A model generated the notes under the pieces. The model ran no database searches. It was given only the letters and a program-made list of their open reading frames with translations, and was not told where the DNA came from. Position numbers and translations under genes: made by a program. From Adiantum capillus-veneris (lineage: Eukaryota; Streptophyta; Polypodiopsida; Polypodiales; Pteridaceae), in NCBI GenBank assembly GCA_014529385.2, contig CM043949.1:107364054-107428053 (forward strand): DNA of 64,000 nt. Reading direction: 5' to 3'. Positions 1 to 9,779 of this stretch are shown here, in pieces. Each line of letters begins with the position of its first letter. Positions within the stretch are counted from its first letter, which is position 1.

Positions 1-43
1 TGACAGGCATGCTAGTTATAGATCCCCTCCTAGCATGCATACC

Positions 44-164
44 GGACATGTGCAGGGCCTTGCCCTAGGACCCTTGTCCCTCCAAGCCACAATAGGACAA
101 GTGTCCTATGGGACATGTGCAGGGCCTTGCCCTAGGACCCTTGTCCCTCCAAGCCACAATAGGA
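44..164. repeat. 67-bp tandem duplication
   Basis: A unit beginning GGACATGTGCAGGGCC at 44 recurs at 111, a 67-bp period. The second copy is clear to about 164. The surrounding 8-190 also holds inverted pieces: GCATGCTA at 8-15 faces TAGCATGC at 31-38, and GGACAAGTGTCCTATGGGAC near 95 faces its complement near 171-190. It is a local repeat of unknown origin; no element boundary was recognised. Confidence 0.8.
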
Positions 165-183
165 CCCTTGTCCCATAGGACAC

Positions 184-711
184 TTGTCCGGACAAATGGT
201 GCCGAGTATTAAGCCCTCGTTTGTTAAGATATTGCAAGGCGTCGAGGGCAGGGCTAGCATCAGGGAAGGCAAGGAGCCTAGTGCTCCCAATCCTATTGAC
301 TTCCTGGTAGTAGATCCACAAGCCAAAATATGCTTGGCGTTGCAGGAGCACAAGGTCGACCTAGAAACGAAGCTCTCTGAGCCTTTCAACACAAGCTGTC
401 AAAAGGAGTATCATGGTGCAACAAAAGATCATTTGGGGATTCAAGGAGAGCCGCTACTAATATAGACGAAGATATGACCTTTCAACCTCTAAAGAAAAGC
501 CTGCCACAAATGGTTGAAGTGCAAAATACGTGACGTATCGATCTCGTATGTTTAGTTTTATGGATAGGGTTTTGTCACAAGCAGAGCTCATCAACTAGAT
601 ATCTAGCTTTGCAATCCTCAACCATGGTGAGACGATTGACTATATCTAGAATCTAACCAAGGAATTCTTTCTTGTTTGACGCAATAATCATGTTGTTACT
701 AACAACGTCAT
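184..711. other. unassigned left flank of Copia element D
   Basis: A short plus-strand reading frame runs 184-465 with no family resemblance I recognise, and the rest is non-coding in all frames. A small palindrome CTAGATATCTAG lies near 595-606. This is the DNA into which Copia element D inserted, or an older repeat. No function is proposed. Confidence 0.4.
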
Positions 712-948
712 TGTTACCATATACATGTGGTAGTGATGTGTGTGAATACACTTAGGACCGTCAGGGCATTTTTTCCCTCACTAGGAGGTTTTTTTTCCCG
801 TGCATTGTATATACGCCTGTCACTCTAGGGCTATCTTATTTTTTGATTGCACACTAAGTAATACTACTCTCTGTTATGTGCCTTGAGCTTCCTTCGTCTT
901 CTCCAGCTTCCAAGTTGTATGTGTTTCCCTGCAACCCTATTTCCAACA
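712..948 (+). mobile_element. Copia element D, 5' LTR
   Basis: The interval starts TGTTACC and ends CCAACA, the usual TG...CA form, and is followed within two bases by a near-canonical tRNA-Met primer site. About 130 bp of its 5' part is repeated at 24101-24247, which I read as the 3' LTR of the same element. At 237 bp it is short, as are the other Copia LTRs here (about 190-235 bp) except those of element B. Confidence 0.7.
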
Positions 949-949
949 A

Positions 950-962
950 TGGGTATCAGAGC
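950..962 (+). promoter_or_regulatory. primer binding site of Copia element D
   Basis: TGGGTATCAGAGC matches the plant Copia initiator-tRNA-Met site TGGTATCAGAGC with one extra G. It follows the LTR end at 948 directly, so it fixes the LTR boundary and shows that the element reads on the plus strand. Confidence 0.8.
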
Positions 963-1383
963 AGGTCGCATCTTTTCGAGCATAGTCACCAGCATCGACA
1001 ATACACGTCCACTTACTTTCTCCGATTTTTGTGATCTTTGGTGAGGTCAATAGGTTGACAAATACTTTGGGATCTCTCGCGGTAGGCGAGGGGAGGGGGG
1101 GAAGGAAGAGAGATGGAGTAGAGGTGTGGGGGGCAGGTGGTAGCAAGGCTCCACTGTGTCGTCCTCCTGACGAGGGTCGAAACGGTTCCCTATAGGAACC
1201 CAATGCTGTTGGGCTAGCACAATGTAAGGTGCACAGACAATTTCGTTATTTTGTGTAAATTTTTTGTCAGTGCCATTTTCTGCATATCAGGTCCCTTACA
1301 TTCTCGCTTCATATAGCACGCATTATTCTTGCTTCATTTCTCCTTCTTCCGAGCAGTTTTCACATCAAGTGTAGCCATTCGCC

Positions 1384-2260
1384 ATGGCTGACAACAACAC
1401 ACATGTGTTCAAGATGTTTGCTGTTGAAGATAAATTGGATGGGGACAATAACCCAATGTGGGCTTGCATGATACAACATGTACTTCTGTCAAAGGGTGTT
1501 TGGAACATTGTGCAAGGCATTCATGTACGCCCTGGTTCTAAGGATGCAGGCATGTTGAGGATGTTGTAGGTTTTGGTGGCAGAGTTGTTGCTGCCAGAGC
1601 TGTTTTTCCTACATCTGAGGAAACTTGTTGGGATGTTAGAGATACGCGGGCTCATGCAGTATTGATTGCGTTATCCGTGAAGTGCACTATTACTCCTCAC
1701 ATTTGTGAAAAATAGGCTTGGGATATTCTGACTAGTCTTTATGCGAGTCGCAATGAGGCTAAAATTGCATTACCACATAAAAAGCTGGAGTCAAAGATTA
1801 TGCATGAGGAAGATGGAATAGACACTTTCCTTGCTGGTATCAAGGATATCAATGAGCAACTAATTTTTGTAGGTGAAGGCAATTCTGACAATTCCCTTGT
1901 GCAGACTATTCTTGATACTTTGCTAGCTTCTTACCGGACTTTTGCTAGTACTTGGAGACTTATGATCCAAGAAAATTCTGAAGTTACCAAGTTTGATGCA
2001 TTATGGACAGTGTTGTTGCAAGAGTCACTTTTCAAAAACAAGCCTGCACAGTGTGCAGTTGAACATGTCTTTATTGCTGCTCAAAGAAAAAGTGGTAACA
2101 ATAATGTATACGCACCTCTTAGTTCTGAACTGTGAGTGGAAAGGCACATGTTCTCAATGCTTCTGTTGGCAGCACTTCGTCTGAAAATCCTGGTGAAAAA
2201 AAAAGATATTGTAAAGCCAATGATTACTTGATCAAGCAGTGTCCAAAATTGAAGGCAAAA
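1384..2260 (+). pseudogene. Copia element D gag relic (UBN2 type)
   Basis: The start MADNNTHVFKMFAVEDKLDG is followed by text typical of Copia Gag N-termini: a short lead, then a W..W pattern around residues 25-40. The frame stops at 1567 and Gag-like text resumes at 1800-2135 in another frame. Near 2206-2250 a degenerate zinc knuckle is visible (YC, then C) with the usual histidine replaced. In the intact family Gag packages retrotransposon RNA into cytoplasmic particles. Several stops and frameshifts make this a dead copy. Identification rests on motif order and the primer site upstream. Confidence 0.75.
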
Positions 2261-2399
2261 GAGGCTAAGAAGAAAGAGGTTGGTTCTATACACGTGCAAT
2301 TATTGTAGAGTTTTCTATGAAAGGAGATTGTGATGCTGATGTAGATCAGAATGGGCTTTTAGTATAGAGTGCACTTATAACCTTCTATCCATGATGCAT

Positions 2400-3335
2400 A
2401 TATATCAGTTGCTGCAAATGCTCATGTGTGGTACTTTGACAATGGTGCTACAAAGCACATTAACTCTCATCGTGACTTGTTTACCTCTCTCAAGGATGTC
2501 CCTCAGAGGAATACAATCACTTATGCCAACAATGCCTCTTATCTTGGCAACTTAGAAAGATTGTGTTGATTATTACAAATGGCAGTTCTTCACACTTGTT
2601 GATGCACTGTATATACGTGGGATAAAAATTAATCTTTTGTCTGTATCTGCACTTGCTAGACTTCGTCTTCTTTTAAAATTTGTGGATGATATATGTACAA
2701 TTCATGACCTCAAATTTGGTGATGATATTGTTACATCAGGCATTTTATGCCATGGAATGTATAAGCTCACTTTGTATGACAAGTGTAGGAAAATTTTTCC
2801 AAATGCAATTTTGGATTCAAAGGTTGTTTCATATGCAAAACTTTGACATGCACGTTTGGGCATCTAAATTTTGCTAGTTTGTTGCGTTTGTAGAAATCTT
2901 ATATGGTTGCTTCTTTGCCGCCTCTTAAAGCACCTGCAAAGAATTTTTGTAAAGGATGTATTTTGGGCAAAATATAGCATTCAAAGTTTTCAAAGGATGG
3001 TTCAATAAGGACTACATGCAAGTTGTAGCTTGTACATAGTGATGTTTGTAGACCCATGCAAACTCCGTCCTTAGGTAATTACCTTTACTTTGTGACATTC
3101 ATTAATGATTACTCGAGGCATGCATGGGTATATCCACTTAAAGCTAAGTCTGAAGTGTTTGTGTGTTTCAAGCAATTTCTGGCTATGGCTGAAAATGTCC
3201 CTAAATGTAGTATGGGCACCCTCCATTCTGATTGAGGAGGGGAGTGAATGTCTCATGAATTTAATGCATTTCTCGCTAGTCGTGGTATAAAACACCAATG
3301 TACATTGTTATATACACCTCAACAAAATGGGGGTT
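2400..3335 (+). pseudogene. Copia element D protease, pre-integrase and integrase N-part, interrupted
   Basis: Protease is marked near 2426 by VWYFDNGATKHI, the family D-S-G-A motif with Ser changed to Asn. A GAG_pre-integrase stretch follows at about 2840-3010 (H..LGH, then C..C), and then the integrase core with VHSDV and FINDYSRHAWVYPLKAKSE at about 3030-3160. The text ends at PQQNG at about 3330. The next expected residues (VVERKNR) are found at 17289 on the minus strand, so CACTA-2 split the gene here. Stops and frameshifts occur throughout, so it is non-functional. Confidence 0.8.
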
Positions 3336-3570
3336 GTGTGCTCTTGTGACGCTTTTAGCGACAGAAATACACTGGGTTTTTATAAGCCCCGGCGTCGCTA
3401 ACAGCGTCGGTACGAGAACGTCGCTATAAGCGTCACTATAACAGTCTTTATAAGCATCGCTATAATCGTCTCTATATAGCGACACGTATAGCGATCATTA
3501 TAGCGACGTTGCAGAGCCATCTATAGCGACACTTATAGCAACGCTGCAGAGCCTTATATAGCGATGCTCG
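3336..3570. repeat. CACTA-2 left subterminal repeats
   Basis: Many short copies of TAGCGACG/CGTCGCTA and variants appear in both orientations. In CACTA elements such motifs bind the TNPA-like protein that brings the two ends together. The right end at 17300-17450 carries the same motif, which ties the two parts together. Confidence 0.75.
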
Positions 3571-4250
3571 AGAGGGAAAAAATTTGGTGGCAGGGCATTC
3601 ACCCATCAACCATATTGAATGTTTCATTAATTGATTCACCTTTGAAAAAGTGCAAAGGTAGATATAGACCCAAAATAGTCACCCACAAGAAAATATAACC
3701 ATTAACTCCATCATCCATAGTGCGTATTGTTTGCAAATAAAGATACAAAACTGACAAGCGTGAATTGATGAAAGTAAATCAATGACAATTGTACACATAG
3801 GCAAAATCACTTGATTGTTAAACTTTGCAAATATAATAGTTACAAACCATTGTCATTATTTAAAAAATATACATGGTTTTCAAAAAGACGTATAAAAGTC
3901 GTCTCATGATACATAAGCTATGACAAAAAGAAACTAATGCTATTTAGCTATGGCTAAACTGACGTCGTCTAATCAGACGTCTCATCGCGTCCAAGCGGCG
4001 TATCTATCGGATTGTGCAAAAAAAACAATAAGACAGATTTTTGTAAGTATAAACATATAGCGACGTTTATAAAACAATACAACAAATAGAAAAGAATAAA
4101 CCCTAATACTAACCATGCCGCCGCGAGAACTCAGAATGTCCATAAGGGCGTTTAAGCCCTTTCTGCCTACGTACTCGCGCTTGTACGGTGTGGGATCACG
4201 TCCTGTCATCAACCAATGTCAAAACATACAAAGAATCCATTATGCTAGAA
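3571..4250. other. non-coding interior of CACTA-2
   Basis: AT-rich sequence with no reading frame of note between the subterminal repeats and the end of ORF1. Nothing recognisable was seen. Confidence 0.5.
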
Positions 4251-4251
4251 T

Positions 4252-5282
4252 TTAAAAACCCATAAACCCTAAACTATCAAACATAGAGAGCAATGTGAAA
4301 ACACTTACAAAATCGGCCTCAAATGATGCCCACCCGTCGCTCCCCAAGTGGTGCGAGCTCCCTGCCTCTACTCGCGCTCTGGCTGCCTCCTTTTGTTGCT
4401 TCCACTTGTCGGGATTCTCGCATGCTGCTTTCTTCGCATTCTTCCAATCTTCTTTGGCCAGCCAATCTGGTCTGTTCCACCCATGCTCGATTGCTTTTTG
4501 CACTTCGGAATGCTTGTGCTTGCAGTATTCATGCATTCGAACCTTCATCACATCTTCATTGAAGCGGTCATCCCGTGTTGGAATGGGAAACTCGTCATGA
4601 AGCATGCTGATGACTCTGTCTTTTAAATCATTTGGTACTTCACTCCAGGTGTTTAGTATGTAGTGTCTAAACACCTGAGAGCAAAGACCGCGCATGCGCA
4701 AAATCACCTTCTTGCCTTCATCATCCAAGATGATGCCGCCGTTGAAGTCGACGGAGTAAGGCAAGCCCTCTCGCCTTTGACGCGTGAACAAGTTGGGTGT
4801 CCCGGCAGGGGTCTCTAGCGGCGTGTCGACGGGGGTACGGATGTCAGGTGTCTCCACTAGAGTCTGAGCCCCGAAGCGAGGAGTGTCCACTGGAGTGACT
4901 CCTGGAGGAGTAGCTAGTGGTGTGTAGCCGCTAGGAACGGAAGTCACCCATGCAAAACCTGGTGTCGATGGCGATGCCGTGGCTGGTGTCGAGACGGGCA
5001 AAGAAGGGGAGGGTAAAGAGCCTCATCGAACAGGAGGCGGTGTCGAAGCATCGGCAGCGGCATCCCCACAACAATCGCCACCGCCACCACTAGAGCGCCG
5101 GCGCCTAGACGAGTGTGAAGATCGTCTCGTCGATACCGAAGCTCGGAGCGCGCTGAGGACTCCGAAATAGAGGGAGATGCGGATGGAGTAGGAACGCGCG
5201 ATGGTGCGCCAGAGCGATGACGCTCCATGTACCACTGTCTTTGCTGGGGTGACAAAGAAGAAAGAAACTCCTCATCATCCAT
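4252..5282 (-). pseudogene. CACTA-2 ORF1, TNPA-like plant transposase (Transposase_24 type)
   Basis: Likely start codon at 5282 (MDDEEFLSSLSPQQRQWYME), just after an AG splice-acceptor-like site. The order is an acidic/Ser-rich N-part, an Arg/Gly-rich stretch, repeated (V/L)DTPLETPAGTP text at about 4780-4920, then a conserved region with FRHYILNTWSEVP and EYCKHKHSEVQ, and a C-part with NPDKWKQQ, AAR and GWASFEADF near 4310-4420. Frames shift around 5000-5150, so it is broken. A GT follows the DF, suggesting an exon end near 4310. TNPA-like proteins bind subterminal repeats. The CACTA-3 ORF1 (39577-40380) shares the Gly-rich and TPLDTPLGTP segments. Confidence 0.7.
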
Positions 5283-5564
5283 ACCTGCATTAAACACACG
5301 AACATTTAAACTTAATATTGAATGAATGGAGTAGAAAACATGGACAAGTAGATAGAGAGAGAAAGAGAGAGAGAGAGAGGAGGAGGTGATCGTCGTCCCT
5401 GCTTGTGAGAACATACCTAGAGCATACGTACCTGGAGTGGACGCAAAGACCATTAAATACAATGACTCAATGACGCATATAAATATAATGACGCAATGAC
5501 GCGTTCTTCTTCTATTCAACTTGAGTGATGGAAGAGGCAAGTCGATAATGCGGAATTTTCAATC

Positions 5565-5568
<4 letters not shown>

Positions 5569-5659
<91 letters not shown>
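5569..5659. repeat. (GA)45 microsatellite
   Basis: About 91 bp of uninterrupted GA between the ORF1 and TNP2 relics of CACTA-2. It has no coding meaning; the long Glu-Arg reading frame across it is an artefact. Confidence 0.95.
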
Positions 5660-5660
<1 letters not shown>

Positions 5661-5839
5661 ACAATCAAATCTTGCAGTCAAAAAACCAGGTGGTGGAGCT
5701 GCATGTGGCCATGGATTGCCCAAAATGTGAGCGCAAAATCAAAAGAGGGTTATACAACATGGAAGGTATTTAGAGAGCGAGAGTTTTTACAAAACATAGC
5801 AAAATTGTTCAAATACAATATTTATGGCTTTAAGAGATC

Positions 5840-6540
5840 TCTCTCTCATCCTCGCATAGCTCAGCATAACTTCCTATATCTATATAGAACTCTCCATTTA
5901 AACAGATGTCCTCTGTTTGATTTTGTAGATCCTCTGCATGCACCCCATAGAGAGTAGCAGCTTGATGTTCGTCTGGCACCACCTCAACGGCTTCTGAATG
6001 AGCATCTTCTCCGATCTCCTCCATTGATGCCGTTGTGATTGGCACATGGTAGCCTTCATACGTCCGTGCACTACGAGGGGCTACCTCCATGATGTACCAC
6101 CAGTTTGATGCAGACTTTGTAGGATGAAATATCACCTGCCAGAGCCACATAACTTACATGAGAGCTTCCAAGCACATAAATTCTAAAATGGGATGTTAAC
6201 TATTTACATACTTACTTGTTCACAATGCTTGGGTAGTACGAAAGTGTCTCTTAGGTCATTCCATTTCTTAGTTGAATCCACCTCAAGAAAACCAGACACT
6301 CCTCTACGCACAGTAGCATTGAGACCCTCCATGATTATCTTGAACCATTGCATGTCGAACAAGTCGACAAAACATCCTCTATAATCGATCCTCAAAATCT
6401 CTTGTAGCGTGCTGAAGAAAATGAGTTCCGCCACCACAGGATCTGCATCAGAGGACCGTCGTCGACTAGACTGTTCAAATTTTGCCATGATTCCACAATC
6501 TTGAGTAAAACGCTTTTTGTCGATCCGTTCCACCCTAAAA
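5840..6540 (-). pseudogene. CACTA-2 TNP2 C-terminal DUF4216 region
   Basis: Minus-strand text IDYRGCFVDLFDMQWFKII, then DTFVLPKHCEQV, then NWWYIMEVAPRSARTYEG follows the DUF4216 pattern of plant En/Spm transposases (YxG, WFK, D.F.L..HC.QV, WW.V..V). A probable intron separates the parts (6150-6204). An acidic tail follows to about 5840. The corresponding region in CACTA-3 is 40488-41200 and aligns motif by motif. The exact role of DUF4216 is not known; it is a marker of the TNP2 family. Confidence 0.75.
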
Positions 6541-6803
6541 TGTCGACCTTTACACCGTGCTGTTGTGTATGACTTATACTACAACCAACAAAGATTATGA
6601 GTGGCCGTTCAAACATCTGGAAAGTCACTGGTCGTACATTGCAAACTTACCTTGGTCGTGCAACCCCGAGAGTACTCCCACTCTTCCTCAGTCACTTCTT
6701 CACCGCACTGTTGTGCGCTTTTCAATTGCTTGTGCAACCATCTTAAGCTCATGAATGTTGGTAGGATCTCCGGACCTGTCGGATAGTGCATCGGTGGTCG
6801 TCT

Positions 6804-7343
6804 TCACCGTCTCCACTCGATTCGTGCCCTTCGTCGCTCTTGCTTTGCATCCTCATATTGTGAAATCCACTTTTGCATCACTGGATTGTGAAGCATGTGA
6901 AATCGGTTGATTTTAGCCACTAGATCTTCCGTCATCTTCTTCTCAACACCGAGATTGCACATGACAATCCCAGATATACGCTCATCATCTATCGTTCGCC
7001 ATAGCGTATCCCGGGCTTTATCAAATCCGTCTAGCCACTCTCCAATGTACACTAGGGACTCTGATACCAGCCAACCTTCTGTCATGCTACCCTCCGGACG
7101 TGCCTTCTGACGCACATATCCCTTGAGCGTTTTCATGAAACGTTCTAAAAAGAACATGCATCTGGAATGTACTGTGCTAGCTATTTCCACCTCATCAACC
7201 ATGTGAACAAGAAGATGCACCTGAATGGTTAGCATGCTAGTAGGAAAATGTTTCTCAAACATGCACACAACCTCCGCAGCGTTTAGTTTGGTGAATGGTA
7301 TGGAGTCTACGTTGATCTCCTTTTGTGAGATCCATTGCACCAA
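6804..7343 (-). pseudogene. CACTA-2 TNP2 DUF4218 region
   Basis: Contains VCMFEKHFPTSMLTIQVHLL, VHSRCMFFLERFMKTLKGYV and RQKARPEGSMTEGWLVSE, the hallmark of DUF4218 in CACTA TNP2 proteins. A one-base shift near 7345 separates it from the upstream exon, which carries a splice-acceptor-like TTTTGCAG before LPVAIERCL. CACTA-3 has the same domain at 41415-42194 with the same central block. Confidence 0.8.
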
Positions 7344-7490
7344 CTTCGCAAATTATAGATTGTGTTACGGACGTCAAGAGACAAACATCTCTCAATGGCA
7401 ACCGGTAAAATAAACTGCAAAACACGTGCAACAATGATATTAAAGTCCACACATGAATTTGTTACACAATTCCCACTATGATATATTCCA

Positions 7491-8512
7491 CTATGAACAT
7501 AGCTGACACGTTTTATGCCAGTCGTGTGACTTCAAACCGGTAAGCTTTCCTTCTTTAGTAAAACATGTTCGGAGCGAGTGCATTACGCCAGTGGGGGTCC
7601 ACAAAGATCGAATGGTCTCTTTTACTTTGCGTTCTTGGGCTCCTGTGAAAATCCATGGTGCTTTAGGGAGTTTTATCGATCCATCGGACACTGTTTGCGG
7701 CCAATATTGCTCCATACGATCCATGTTTCTAAGGTCAACCCTGGCTCCCAAAGTATCTTTCTTGCCAAGTTTCGAATTGTAATCCATCCCCAAGTTTCGT
7801 AAAATCTTTCTTGCTTCCTCTCGGGAATCTGGCATCACATTATCAGCTGGTAGTATGTGCACACTCTTTGAGCAATCTACACAACATAAAAATACGGTAC
7901 AATTATGTAAAAATCTATCAGATCATTATACATTTAGAGAGTTTTATTAAAGTAAACTAATTGTAATAGATCACCTGAAAAGTGTTGTGACGCTAGTGTC
8001 ACTCCATCCAAACTTTGCCTGCATGTTGAGAAGAACCAGGAGCACTTTCAATCTAGACACGCGTGCTCCATTATACAATGGCATATCGGCTTCACTTTTC
8101 ATATCATTATAGATAAGCCTTTCTGAATCCATGATCATCTCGATCATTTCATCAATCTCGGGCTTAAACTTGCCTCGTTGGAAATGTGGTCTGCATGATC
8201 ATCCCCCAAGCTTTCAGAGGCTACATCTTGTGGCCTCACATATGCTGCTTGAACAAAGCGCCTGCAAACACGTCTATTGGGTTGCAAGATTGTTGCCTAT
8301 TGGCCAGCGTCAAAGTCCGACGAGTTATAATTGGCAACAACTCGATCTATAATAGATGGATCGAACTCGCCAAATTCCCGAACCTGCTGCAAAGAAACGC
8401 GTCTTGTCCGTCGCACATCATGCTTGCATTGATTACAAGGACATAAGATCCTCGTTGACGGCCCCAGATCCTCCTTTCGGTTGGACGGCCCCACATCCTC
8501 GTCACTACTCAT
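7491..8512 (-). pseudogene. CACTA-2 TNP2 N-part, catalytic domain deleted
   Basis: Starts at 8512 with MSSDEDV and a Cys motif (CPCNQCKHDVRRTRRV), the transposase-associated zinc-like N-domain. A second segment (8195-7985) ends at a GT donor after FGWSDTSVTTLF. A third (7862-7491) runs from HILPADNVMPDSREEARKIL to GMDYN and then at once to SKLGKKDTLGARVDL. In CACTA-3 GLDYN is followed by IHACPNDC and about 300 residues of Transposase_21 before the same downstream text (LPRAPW...HDWHK). CACTA-2 therefore lacks the catalytic domain. CAAGTTTCG occurs at 7766 and 7791 beside the junction, possibly a deletion scar. Confidence 0.75.
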
Positions 8513-8576
8513 AATGAGGGCAAAAATCTTATAACTTGAACAACAAATTTAATCTTCTATTGGCATTCTTCGTCTT

Positions 8577-8580
<4 letters not shown>

Positions 8581-8648
<68 letters not shown>
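8581..8648. repeat. (CT)34 microsatellite
   Basis: 68 bp of pure CT located between the TNP2 start codon of CACTA-2 and the upstream block shared with CACTA-3. Confidence 0.95.
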
Positions 8649-8651
<3 letters not shown>

Positions 8652-8667
8652 CACACTGCAAACTACC

Positions 8668-8849
8668 TCACATTCTCTAGTCATGTCCAATCCCCGCACA
8701 CCTTGGTCTAGAGGTGCACGGAGATCAGAACCACCGGGTTATAATCTCGTCTTTATTGGTCAATGCCTATATTTGTGGGTACAAGAAATCTACACACCCA
8801 CGTCTACATGATAGTGCATGTAGTGGATAAAACCCCTTTGCCTCTTCTC
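8668..8849. promoter_or_regulatory. conserved block upstream of TNP2 (CACTA-2 copy)
   Basis: About 180 bp from CATTCTCTAGTC to ACCCCTTTGCCTCTT matches 44027-44198 in CACTA-3, including GTCTAGAGGTGCACGGAGATC and TCTTTATTGGTCAA. Both copies lie upstream of a minus-strand TNP2 start (8512; 43972). Conservation while the surroundings diverge suggests a 5' UTR or promoter of TNP2; that role is inferred. Confidence 0.6.
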
Positions 8850-9061
8850 TAGCTATAGCATTTCATAGCATCTTAATATCTTTTCAGAGTAGATCTTTTC
8901 ACCGTTCGTCTAACTCTAATTTTTTTGTCGGAATCTCGAAGTTACACTCTAATATAAAAACTCAATCCAAAATCTTATCTTAAATTCAACCTAATTGAAC
9001 ATGTGGTGATTCGCTCCATTGAAGGGTGAAGGGTAAAAGACATACCAATGAGGCTACTAGC

Positions 9062-9380
9062 TGTGTAGATGTGAATGGGCCCACATATACAAATACTTCA
9101 ATGCAAGCGTTAAATACTAGCTTTGATGGGACAAAATCCTCCTCGAAGCTAGTCCAGCCGCCACTCCCAGTCTTGATGCAAACTCTTGCTGCGTCACTTT
9201 GCTGCCACCGCCTATCTGGATTGGTCGTTCTCTCCTCCCTGGGGAGTGGCGTTTGGGCCAGCTTCGAGGAGGATTTTGTCCCATCACCTACGTCATGGAT
9301 CGACGGGGTGGAGAGGTGAGAGTATTAAACTCTTGCATTGAAGTATTTGTATATGTGAGGCCCATTCACATCTACACAAC
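9062..9380. mobile_element. fold-back/MITE carrying an ORF1 fragment
   Basis: Left arm 9063-9170 (GTGTAGATGTGAATGGGCCC...) pairs with right arm 9241-9380 (...GGCCCATTCACATCTACACA). The arms are largely identical except for about 36 extra bp in the right arm near 9290-9325. Both arms hold GACAAAATCCTCCTCGAAGCT, which read in the proper direction encodes SFEEDFV. The loop encodes NPDRRWQQ and AARV, matching the 3' end of CACTA ORF1 (NPDKWKQQ, AAR, GWASFEADF). The element therefore holds an inverted duplication of an ORF1 3' exon. No clear target duplication was found. Confidence 0.75.
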
Positions 9381-9533
9381 TGTTGTATGCGGCCCATCAC
9401 TTGCTTCCCCTCAGGGGTCATAATGGTCTCATCGGACATACGATTTATGAGGTAGGCGTATCACTTTGGCATGTCCCTCCCGTGAACTATAGCAACCCTG
9501 TCCGATGAATGCTCATCATCCAGGCCTCTAGGT

Positions 9534-9760
9534 TGTAGAGTGCGCAGGTGATGGAGAAGGTAGGAAAGAAGACTACACACACACCAACACACATCGAGAC
9601 ACACACACACAATCGTTACCCTGCAGCAGCCATTCAACAAGCTGCTCTTCTCTTCTTCTCTTTTGAACTATTATCCAAAGTATATTTACAACATAGTATA
9701 GTCAGTGTCCAGCCGCCCATAGCACAATGGACATATTCTTTAACATCATATTCTTTAACA
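9534..9760 (-). mobile_element. Copia element A, 3' LTR (minus strand)
   Basis: Reads TGTTAAAGAATATG...CTCTACA on the minus strand and is nearly identical to 18821-19041. It is bordered at 9529-9533 by TAGGT (ACCTA on the element strand), one base from the ATCTA beside the other LTR. A purine tract (GAGGGGGAG on the element strand) lies at 9761-9774. The 227-bp versus 221-bp lengths reflect mainly CA-repeat variation. Confidence 0.9.
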
Positions 9761-9779
9761 CTCCCCCTCAAGCTCAGAG

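Larger units (their letters stand above)
3336..9533. mobile_element. CACTA-2 (En/Spm-type) transposon, left part
   Basis: This block holds subterminal repeats rich in TAGCGACG, an ORF1/TNPA-like relic and a TNP2-like relic on the minus strand, and then a fold-back insertion. Copia element A was inserted at 9534. The matching right part lies at 17290-18820 because of the inversion described in the findings; together they make about 7.7 kb. The right end is a clear CACTACAAGAG. The left end at 3336 reads GTGTGCTCTTGTG and is degenerate. The 3-bp duplication would be GTT at 3333-3335 and AAC (complement GTT) at 17287-17289. Confidence 0.75.

Noticed and set aside
3336-3350. Canonical CACTA left terminus of CACTA-2
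   Set aside because: The sequence reads GTGTGCTCTTGTG, so the end is degenerate or rearranged; only the right end at 17290 is canonical.
5521-5730. Arg-Glu repeat protein over the GA tract, and similar frames at 8536, 17460, 28705, 29765, 35723, 57160 and 57421
   Set aside because: They are six-frame readings of CT/GA microsatellites with no other coding signal.
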